Below are positions 53,385 through 64,000 of a stretch of DNA of 64,000 bases, one piece after another (positions within the stretch are counted from its first letter, which is position 1; every line of letters begins with the position of its first letter). The stretch lies in contig JAJEKV010000027.1 in assembly GCA_021234155.1 (NCBI GenBank), forward strand, positions 5,518,623 to 5,582,622, in the 5' to 3' direction. The notes beneath the pieces were generated by a model that saw nothing but the letters and a program-made list of their open reading frames with translations, made no database searches and was not told the DNA's origin. Made by a program: the position numbers and the translations under genes. This DNA is from Isoetes taiwanensis. Its lineage: Eukaryota; Streptophyta; Lycopodiopsida; Isoetales; Isoetaceae.

Positions 53385-54132
53385 CTAAAAGTTGCATACA
53401 ATCCCTGCCAAGCATTTCTGAGTGTATCAGGCCTCGATTCATGCATGGGAAGTGACCACATGATCATGGCTTTCCCAGAACAAAAAAAATTAATGGCTTA
53501 TGACATCTTCCTATGGGTTTAAATCATGGGTCATGGAATAAAGTACTAAGAGAGTCCTCAGACCAGAAGAAACGAGCTACAACCTTTGTGATGAAGAAGT
53601 AGAATCTAAAATGAACCATTATGAAAGACAAGCAATCAAAAGGAAGCATAAATAATTAGAAATTCGTTTTGATGGACAGGGGCCCTCTAGAACCTATTTA
53701 TTGTCTTATGTTATGTGCAGCAGCGGTATCCCTTTAACATTGGTAAGTCTTGTTACAAGATCTATAAATCGTTATCATGATTCTTATTCTACTACCTACA
53801 TTGGTTTACTAGTGTTCCAGCATGGCCATAACATTTCTTAGGTTGCCAACCAATTGGATAATTTTGGAAGGCAAGTCTCCTCTAAAGAATCAAATTCATC
53901 ATGCATTTCATTCAAATCTATGCCAATGCCATGTATGACTTTGCAAAGCTGAAAATGTCCACTTAAACATATAAAAAACAAACGTATCAGATGCTAGATG
54001 GTGTTGCTTCTACTTTTGCCATGCAATTCTGCAATTTCATGCTTGCATGCTCAACTTTAACTAGCATTCTGTTCTGCAAACCCGTCATACAAGGATTAGC
54101 ATGATTTCATGATCATAACAAAATAAGAATAT
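53385..54132. other. no gene
   Basis: AT-rich spacer before LINE-F. Confidence 0.45.
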
Positions 54133-55265
54133 GATCCTGGTGCGGCGCTGTTGTTGTAGTCTCTTCGCCATTGTGTGGCGTTTGGGAAGCCGTCTGTGCA
54201 TGTGGAGTTGCCACAGGCACTTTTGTATGGTCTTGACCTTTCCCACATGCATCCCCTTTTCTCCACGGGGTGTTGGGGGCTTGGGATCATGTGTGTGCGC
54301 TCTTCCGGCTAGATTATGCCTCGGTTTATCACCACTCTTCTCCTTTCTTGTGGGTTCCTCTACCCCTAGCAAGACTTGCCCTTGGGCGCCATCGTGCATG
54401 CTCGGACCTTGAGCCCGTTGGAGGCAAGTTCTTTGTGCTCACCTTGGAGGATTGGTATTGGGGTGGTCAGCTAGCCGTGGGAGTTCTTTCGAGCTCGCTA
54501 CCGAGAGCGCGTGGTCGGGCTATCACGGGAACAAGTGGAAGGGAGTATTCGCTACACATACCTATAGTCCCTCGGGGATGTTGTGGTGGTGCATGTTTGG
54601 AAGGTTCATCAGGATGTTGTGTCTTCTTGTTTTGTGCGGTCTTGTTGGGTGGCGGCTATTCATGACACGGCCCCTTGGGCAAGTGGTCTCTGTAGCTTCG
54701 GGTTCTCGATGGCTTCGGTTTGGGCGTGGACATGGAGCTCACTTCCCCAATAGAAGGTTAGAGTATACGTGTGTGGGTGGTGCGGCTGTCGGGGTCCCTT
54801 TGTGAGTTAGTTTTAGGCGGGTGTGAGCCCTCTCTACCCTTGTTGTGGCCTTCATCATTGAATTTGTGGAGCATTATGCGGTTTTATGCCCTCACTTTTT
54901 AAATTTTGGGATTGGATTAGGGTTATGTTTTGGTGAGATTGACTAGTCGGTGATTCTTTGCTTCATGTGTATCTGGTGCTTGGCGCTCTTGTGGCGGCAA
55001 GCCTTGCATCGTCGCGTGGCTTAGTTGGTGTGTGGCTGATTTGGAAGGCGGCGGTTGTGGATCTTCGGGGGATTTGACTGCAACCTCTCGATTCCTCGAC
55101 TTCGGTACAAGCTATTTCAAAGCTTTACGGTGTTCCGGGATTAGTAGGCGGAAGTTTGCCATTTGGCGGGACTTCTTGGGTGTTGTAGATGGTGATGGTC
55201 GGTTTATGCAGTGATGGGGAGTTGCGGTTTATTTGTGAGTTTGTTGTGGAGTGTCGAGGTATCGT
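54133..55265 (+). mobile_element. LINE-F fragment, same family as LINE-D
   Basis: Matches 27278-28420 of LINE-D along its length, covering the ORF2 C-terminal region (ARLCLGLSPLFSFLVG, WYWGGQLA, WRDFLGVVDGDGRF). It is truncated at both sides: at the 5' end near 54133, and at the 3' end at about 55265, where it stops about 60 bp short of the LINE-D tail and joins hAT sequence. It has no poly-A tail or target duplication. The frame is broken many times, with many differences from LINE-D at CAG/CTG positions. Confidence 0.88.
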
Positions 55266-55269
55266 TGTC

Positions 55270-55586
55270 TCTTCTGGTTCTCCTTCCTCCCGCAGCGTCT
55301 GCGAAAATAGCGATGAAAGCGTCTGGAAAATTTTTCAGCGTCGCGATGATCTGAAGGTTCAAAAAAAAAAAAAAATTTTTTGCGTTCGGCGTCACAGACG
55401 GTTTTCAAGTTTCGCGTACGCGAAAAAATTTTCGCGTACGCTTTCACGAAGCTTTCGCGTACGCGAAATTTTTTTTTCCGGCCGGCGAGGTTTTAATACG
55501 TTAAATACGTATTTTATTAAAAAATACGTATTTTTTGACTTTATACGTCAGGAATTTTAATTTTGTACGTATAGAACCTATCCCTG
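55270..55586. mobile_element. right part of the hAT-like element, copy 2
   Basis: It aligns with 43690-44014 and ends GAACCTATCCCTG, the full terminal inverted repeat. CGCGTACGC-type units stand where copy 1 has CAGACGC-type units. The left half of the element is missing. Confidence 0.78.
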
Positions 55587-55594
55587 CCTAGCAC
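55587..55594 (+). repeat. hAT target-site duplication retained in copy 2
   Basis: CCTAGCAC, an exact match to 43352-43359 at the left end of the copy 1 element. Confidence 0.75.
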
Positions 55595-56018
55595 TGTACC
55601 ATTGTAGCTGTGTAAGACCCTGTTCATTGCTGAGGTCCCAACCAATTGTGCCATGCGGGAATATGAGAGAGTATTGCAACGGCTCGTACATGGGATCAAG
55701 TATATTCGAGAAGGTTGGTTCACCCTCGTTTTGTAAACAAAATCCACCAACTCGAGGTGCAATATCGACTGTATTGTTAACATCCACGATAGCTGCAATA
55801 TCATCGCTTGCAGTTGCACCTTGTACAGTTATATATGCCGATGGCATGTACATGCTTCCCATCGTTCGAAGCTTTTGAATAGAAGGGTTTACTTGATCAA
55901 GACTTGAACCGACGGTAATGACCCATTGAAATGGCATGCCCTGACCTCTAGTATGTGGTATTGACCCATTGAAATGGCACGCCCTGACCTCTAGCATGTA
56001 TATATCTATCGGATTCAT
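55587..56018 (-). pseudogene. Helitron N-terminal region, copy 2
   Basis: Same content as 44015-44446: DPMYEPLQYSLIFPHGT, then GLTQLQWYS. The Helitron_like_N part that follows it in copy 1 is not present here because the segment starts inside the hAT element. Confidence 0.78.
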
Positions 56019-56079
56019 CGTATATGTACCAATGTATTGGATGACCCATTTCTCTGCTGGGTCGTAGTCGATGATACGT

Positions 56080-57641
<1,562 letters not shown>

Positions 57642-58027
57642 CACTCTCTCTCTCTCTCTCTCTCCCTCCCTCCCTCCCCCGGCCACATGCGTCATTTTTT
57701 TTAATCTCTCGTCACATACGACGAGAGACGGTTTTTATACCGTATGTGTCGAGAGATGAACGAGAGACAAATATCTCTCGTTTCCTAACTGGCCTGTTAG
57801 CCCCCCTTCGACCGGATTTTGGAGCCGTCTCGACCGAAAATTCTTCGCGCGCCTCTGCGTTGGCGGCATTTTGACTTCGAATTATCCCACATTTTGTGTT
57901 TTCGCTCTCGAATTATCCCACATTTCTGTTTTCTGGCTTCAAGAATCCCACATTTTGAAAGCAGAGCTCATTTTCCCTCATTCCCGATCTTGATCTCATA
58001 TTTTTGGCCTTATCTGCATCATTTGTA

Positions 58028-58330
58028 ATGGATCCTTTAATCCTCGGCATGATTTCCATGCTTCTGAGGGCCATTTTTCTCGGATTAGCATTTCAAATCT
58101 ACTGCCTTCATTTGATATAAGAAATCGAACAATCGGACCCCATTGATTTCTTAGATGAGGATGAAGATGTAGAAGACAACGTAAACTATATGTGTGCATC
58201 TTCCACTTTGCTGCTGGCAGCTTCTTCGAGATTAAAGAGGCCTCCAAGGTGATTTTGGGTTTGTCCAAGGCAGACAACATAATGGGACAGCGTTGACAAT
58301 CACGCTTGGTTGATTGGCTTCCCAGACACC
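58028..58330 (+). pseudogene. PIF/Harbinger-like transposase N-terminal fragment, copy 2
   Basis: Same as 46501-46790 but with a TAA (LI-stop-EIEQ) and a TGA (R-stop-FWVCP), so it is more decayed than copy 1. Confidence 0.45.
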
Positions 58331-58699
58331 CCTGGTTGATTGCAAGCAGCTGATCTTGGGCTAGCGTCAGACACATTACAACAACTTGGTGTTTCCTTGC
58401 CATTGTTTTCCTTTGGACCACTTGAATTATCCTTGCTGCTATTCTTCTCGGCTTCAACTGGACTGTGAGGAATTGTTCCTGAGTTCTCAACATCTATAAA
58501 TTCTTCATCTCAGAAAGAAGCATCAGTACCTATTGTTTCAAAAAGTGCAGATGACATGAACTCATTTGTATACATTTGAGCTTCCTCAAATGCTTCTGGG
58601 CCAAAATCACCGTCATCACCTCCACCAGGTATGTCTCTTTCATTAGTTTGGCCATGTTTCAAGTCTTCCATGAATTCAAACCATGGTCAATTTGAAGGC

Positions 58700-59221
58700 T
58701 CTGCACTAGTTTTTTCAGAAGCCTCTTTTTCATCCCTGAACTTTATCTTCAACTTATCCCATTTATTCCTCAATTGCCTCAAATCTTCCAATCCCTCAAC
58801 CGAGGGTTGGAGTTTGATCATGATTTCTCTCCATTGTTGTGCGTATTGCATTGATATTCCCATTGTTATGAACTTTGTATTCTTTCATCAAAGCAAGCAT
58901 TGTCCCAATTGCATTGTCGGACCAATCTACTGGTCGTTTTCTTTTCTTGCTTTGGATTGCATCATTCTGACTGTCATGAATAATCAGAGCCAAAGAATCT
59001 TGGGAGGGGATCGACTCATCAAGATTAGTGGACAACTCCTTCCTCTTCTTCCTTGGATTGCAATCTTTTGCACCTTGAGGTTGAGATGAAATCTCCATTG
59101 CAACAGGGGCCGAAACTGCTCCAGTCATTTTCTTAGGTCTCTTTGAAGGCAATTTTTCTGATCTAGGGGCCACAAATAGCTTAGTAGCCACTGGTAGGGC
59201 AGATCGAGTAGCTCTTGTCAT
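58700..59221 (-). pseudogene. Myb/SANT-like ORF, copy 2, disrupted
   Basis: Identical to copy 1 from the ATG at 59221 through VHNNGNIN. After that the SASQWREI helix is altered by an indel near 58838-58850 and the frame shifts. The region encoding LRNKWDKLK is still present downstream, out of frame. Confidence 0.6.
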
Positions 59222-59662
59222 GATTTGAGGATGTTTACTGCAGAAATCAGATGTGAATTAGATCTTCATCACATATTATATCAGAAAAAATCAAGAACCA
59301 TATCAGACCAGATTGTTGAAAACTCTCTCTTATTAACCACGGATTTTGATTTGTAATGCGGATCTTCAAGCTTGTATGCGGAATTGTGGACGGAAGTCAA
59401 CAATTCAGATACAATAAATCAAAGCAAGTGGGGCATCAATTCTTGAGCGAATTCGGAATTGGGGTCTCCATTTCCGGCGTGTTGAGGCCCCATACTTGGC
59501 TCCTCAGCATGGGTAAACTTAGTTGCTATTGTCTTCTCCTCTACCAAGTCTGAACTAAGTGCCACACTCAGGGACATAATATTGGCACCATCTACAACCA
59601 TATCTTGCTCATTTGTTCCTCCGGATTGGCATTGCCTTGCACGTTGCCTTGCATATTCCCTA

Positions 59663-59663
<1 letters not shown>

Positions 59664-59741
<78 letters not shown>
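59664..59741 (+). repeat. (CT)n microsatellite, about 78 bp, copy 2
   Basis: Counterpart of 48143-48215. Confidence 0.97.
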
Positions 59742-59743
<2 letters not shown>

Positions 59744-60139
59744 TTTCATCTACCAAACTTTCATACCCTCGACTAAATTTGCATGGCTCTCTTCGTCTTT
59801 TGTCGAATTCTCTCCCTTTGTTCCCCGGATAAGTTTGCATAATGCCTTCTTTTCGCTCTTGTTTCTTCTCTCCTCTTGTTGTCTCTCTAGATCGTCTAAC
59901 AATCAGGACTCAATCAGGATTTTTCAAAGACAGTCTTTATATTCCTAAGCCGCCCAACGCTATTAGATATGTTACTCTTTAACATTAGATAGAACAGAAG
60001 ACGCGTCCTTAAAAAAAATGATATTCTGTTTTTAAGCAACATCTAACAAAAACATGCAGACCATATAGTAAATAAATTTTAGCACAACAGGAATCTTTAA
60101 GTAGAGACTAACCATCTATAACCCACCTTATGAATGAAA

Positions 60140-60958
60140 TTGTTCATACCTTGCTTTGACCTGCATAACAGAATCTAGCAAAAGCACAAATCCCATGGGC
60201 ATTATGGTCATGAATGACTTGATCATCTTAAACAGCAATATAACAATCTAGTTTCTATCTAACTATGTACAGTCAAATATATAGTGAAAAAGCAGATTAA
60301 AGAGCAGACAGCTACAGGTATCATGCCGCAAATGGCAAGTGGTTTTGCAACTTATAATGCTTGTATTCTTGTTGATTGCTTTTCTGTGAATACATTGCCA
60401 ACACAACTCTTTCCTAACTCTATCTGCAGATCCTGGCAAAACTTTGTTCCTTTTTGCTTTGCATCCTGCATATGCCCTTCAATGAAATTTGCAGAGCCAC
60501 TGCACATAGAAAAAGTTATAATAATACAATGTAAAGAGATAGAGATACGTTAAAGTAAATTGCAATGAGATTGATGAAGTAGAAACCTGTATGAGAAGAT
60601 GATGTTTGCTGCTGCAAGTTCAATATCAACATCTTCAAGAACAATACACACATCCTTTCCTTCAAGCTCCATCTGCAATGGAATCATATTGGCCTTGTTA
60701 GAAACGTCTATACCAGTTTCACATCCTCCGGTGAAACTAAACAATCAGAAGACAATTATCAATACAACTGTATTTACATTATGTCACAAGTAGCATGTTG
60801 CATTTAAGATTACCTGTTACAGTTCATACCAGGATGAGTAGTGAGGTAATCTCCAGTTGCAGAGCTCTTTATTGTGACGCAGTTAAGCAGACCTTTAGGG
60901 AATTCTCCTAAGTGGTCAGTGTGAACCATGTGTATGGCAAAAACTGAGCCATGTTCCA
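60140..60958 (-). pseudogene. GAPN/ALDH11-like pseudogene, copy 2
   Basis: The blocks of 48604-49420 recur: 60958-60814, 60736-60587, 60499-60418 and about 60200-60144. The first two are identical to copy 1 as far as I can read. The block carrying GSANFIEG also lacks the preceding catalytic-Cys exon. Confidence 0.8.
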
Positions 60959-62743
60959 CTGCAACAGAAACTTAAATCACGCCACAGTTTTAGCTTGTAT
61001 ATGTTATTAGATTAAAACTCCTTCCCAAAATTTATCTACAGATCAGATAAAATGTTAAGAGATTTTGGAACGAAAATATCAGAATATGAAAAAAAGTTTA
61101 TAGATACAATATTGGAACTGTTTGTGAGCAAATAAAAGGAAACTTCAAGAGAGATTGCAAACTTAAATGAAATTATGCCACCAAAATGATTCATGCAAAC
61201 CTTGAAAATCAAATTGGAAGGTAGATAACCTCAAATCTACCTCTTTAGGTATCTGCAAAAAATGGAGCACAGCTTCCCATAGATAATTCTACTATAGTCA
61301 CTTTTCAGATGAAGCATAAGACTGCTGACTCTCAAAAGTTCAGTTTACAAGGGAAGTACTAAATTAGAACCTAAAAGAAAAGGAAATGCACTGAAAATTT
61401 GGACCTATAAAATGACTTCACATAACCTGGCCCCCATCAGTTGCGCCACTTTGCTTATTGCTCTACTTGCTTTGATGCCCAACTCCCAGCACCCTATCAG
61501 TGCATGATACTGGTAGTACTTTCCTGCTTGAAAATTTTGACAAGCCAAATTATTAGATTGATATAAATGTATAGAAAATTGGAGATAAGATCTGGGTTTC
61601 TTGTGGTGAGCATTACACATGAAAGAATGACTAAATCTGCTAAAGAAAAATCTATTTCAAGCTTACCTTTATTTCAAAATTGTAGATCTCCTTGATCCTA
61701 GAACCTAGAAGACAAAAACTTTTCTTTCCATACACTTCACATTGGCCTATGCATCCTGGGCTAAAACGTTTTGTTCCTCTTGCAGAACAATCAAGAGACG
61801 GTAATGGAATAATGCAGATCACCGATCCCTCTAGGCCGCCGAAAAACCGGGCTAAAGCCTCCCCTTCAAGGTTCAGAGAATAGGCTTAACCCTATGCAGG
61901 AGGTAGATGTTCCTCCTGAAATATTGACTAATTTTTTGTTTCCCTCTTTTTTCGAACCTACCTAACTTTCGTCCTCGCCCTTAGAGACAACACTAATTTG
62001 AAAAGCATAAATAAGATAATATATACATTAGCAATTACATGAGAATACATCGGTGATTACATGACAATACATCATTGAGGGAAAAGCATCCTTGAGGATA
62101 AAGCCTCTACATCGAAAGGAAATAAGCTTTCTGAACAAGCTTTTCAGCAAGCAAAGCTCATGAGCAAATACAGAATAAATAAAGACATTGCATCATTTCC
62201 ACCAAATGACACACCCGATGCACATAGTTAAGTAAAAAACATATAGTACGAGCCATTGTCCACTAATATGTAGCTCGGGATCTCGATGACGTAACAACAA
62301 TGGAGGAGTATCATAATTCATCCAAGAAATAGGAAATATATATTACAAGTTGTAACAACGTAATCTGAGATCCCCAAGATTTAGAGATGAAGCTCCCCTT
62401 TAGAAAGAATTGGATGCCTTTCATAAATCAAATAGACACTGCCTAAAATTTTAAGACGGAGCCCAGGTTTTAGAGACGATTCATTGCCAAAACATCTCAC
62501 AGGCGATTCATTGCTTTTAAAAAGAAAAAGCAGGCGATTTCATTGAACATTTCTGCAACAATCGAAACAAGGCCATCCACACCAAGCTTGAGGATCATCA
62601 TCACAATCTTCCGCTTTGGCTCAGATTCATTATGTTGATGGCCTCTTGAATCAATGAGAGAGCATGGAGGGTTAAGTTTTCTGCCTCTGTTTTCTTAGGG
62701 TCTTTTGAGTGGTGTATGAGATATTTTAACAAAGAGCTTGATA
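60959..62743. other. no recognised gene (copy of 49421-51199)
   Basis: The first 800 bp are identical to copy 1 by eye. From about 61790 to 62400 many clustered small differences appear. Confidence 0.45.
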
Positions 62744-62751
62744 GATTTGTT

Positions 62752-62929
62752 GCCTTCCTTATTCGGCCCCCCTCACTGGAAAACAGGCCAAAAAACAGAT
62801 AATCCGCGGAAAAACAGAAAAAACATTGCCGGAAAATGTTTAAACCATTAAAAAACACGCCAAAAACAGGGGCAAAAATTTCTCCGGCATATTTTTCGGT
62901 GAGGGGGGGCCGAATAAGGAAGGCTACCC
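62752..62929. mobile_element. 178-bp hAT-like MITE, copy 2
   Basis: Same inverted repeats as copy 1, with GATTTGTT duplications at 62744-62751 and 62930-62937. The insertion therefore predates the segmental duplication. Confidence 0.85.
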
Positions 62930-62937
62930 GATTTGTT

Positions 62938-64000
62938 TCTATATGTCAAGGCAAGTGGGTCTGTCTTCCGGCAGTTTTTGCATCCATTCAGATCAAGAAT
63001 AGCAAATCGCTATGCAAAACCTGTAGAATCAGGTTAACATCTTGCCTTGACGTCATGGAACAGGAAGGGGTCAGGGGCTAGCAAGAATGCCCTCCCTCTT
63101 CCCGTTCCACATAACAACAGATTGCATGGCTTCTAAGCACTGTCTTATTAATTAGCATATTCTATGCATTGCATTGGTTGCCTTTCGTTCTAAACCATAA
63201 GGACTAGTCTCTGCATTTGCATGCTTTGTTCAACTGCATAGGCACTGCCAGATCATTAAGGCTGACTTTCAAGCTCCCTTCTGCCTTTGCACTCCAAAGC
63301 CGATTTTCGTCCAGGCCAATATAGAGTATGAGACATTATAAAACTGCAAAAGGTTCATAAGGGGATGCGTAGTTGACCTATGGACTTATGCATTTATACA
63401 CACAAACTCATGCATTTAATGATAACAACGTATTATTTTGGGGTATGTTATTTCAAGGTATTATCTGAAATATGGTATTAGCTTACAAATCATAACAGGG
63501 TGTTATCTGAAACATGAAACAGGGTATTATTTAAAACAGGGTATTATCTTACAAATGATAACAGGGTATGAATTTACATTTTCTGAAGGGGGATTGTGAC
63601 ACCAGCATAACAGGGCATTATCTTATAAATGAGGAAAAGGGGGATTGTGGCTAAATACCTCGATTCCAAAGTTCTATTTTATCCCCTGTTGTTCGACATA
63701 AAAGTGGATTTTACAGGCATTTTTGGGGGGTATTTTTTGGGGTATTGGAGCACCTTTTTCGTAGTGGATGGTATGGGATATGAAGTGCACACATGGGCAG
63801 ATCTCTTTGGCAGACAACTCTTCCTAGCATGTCGTTTGTGTCAGAAGAATGCTTGAGGCCGACCCGGTGATGAAGTTGAAGGATGCCCTAAAACCAATTT
63901 TGATCCAGGCTGAAGAATGCCTTGGTAGAGGGATTCAACGGGGCAAGGGTGGAGGCAGCCAACTTGGGTAAATGGATTAGGGGGGCCAAGGTTGCTTTAG
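62938..64000. other. no recognised gene (copy of 51394-52459)
   Basis: The AACAGGGTATTAT repeats recur at about 63435-63630. The window ends inside the duplicated segment. Confidence 0.45.

Overview
The window looks like nuclear DNA of a land plant with a repeat-rich genome, probably a vascular plant. The reasons are plant-specific gene families (DOXC-type 2-oxoglutarate oxygenase, non-heme beta-carotene hydroxylase, GDSL esterase, ACT-repeat protein, non-phosphorylating GAPDH), GT-AG introns, Ty1-copia elements primed by initiator tRNA-Met, and LINEs with a zf-RVT domain. No operons or bacterial signals are seen. The species cannot be named from the sequence; a gymnosperm or fern would fit the long intron and the transposon load.

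Only one gene appears intact: a four-exon 2OG-Fe(II) oxygenase on the minus strand (18587 to 8454, 365 codons). It is split by an 8.8-kb second intron holding a copia element (9811-14262) that lies inside an older inverted-repeat element. All other cellular genes are broken or partial: an ACT-repeat (ACR-like) pseudogene (6502-7780) next to a LINE with an 18-bp target duplication; a beta-carotene hydroxylase pseudogene (19692-21645) with a stop, a 4-bp deletion and a LINE in an intron; the 3' part of a GDSL esterase/lipase (22429-23228, minus); two copies of a GAPN (ALDH11-like) pseudogene; and one exon of an NSUN6-like RNA methyltransferase.

Layout: 1-8 kb, a retrocopy tail, two LINEs and the ACR pseudogene. 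8.4-18.6 kb, the oxygenase gene with its nested intron. 19.7-23.3 kb, carotene hydroxylase and GDSL remnants. 24.0-28.5 kb, a 4.5-kb LINE with a 15-bp target duplication. 28.8-41.4 kb, two head-to-tail, apparently non-coding units that share a hairpin plus TATA head (159 bp) and a 40-bp tail; the second unit carries a nearly complete copia element (35415-40914). 43.0-64.0 kb, two copies of a segment of at least 8.7 kb (about 43690-52459 and 55270-64000, offset about 11.54 kb) made of nested Helitron, hAT, LINE, PIF/Harbinger-like, GAPN pseudogene and MITE pieces. The spacer between the copies holds the NSUN6-like exon and another LINE fragment.

The least explained items are the paired hairpin/TATA-headed units, the LINE remnant bounded on both sides by (CT)n, and the duplicated transposon nest with patchy copy-to-copy identity. 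Many copy-to-copy differences fall at CAG/CTG sites, so some frameshifts in transposon sequence could be consensus errors rather than real mutations.
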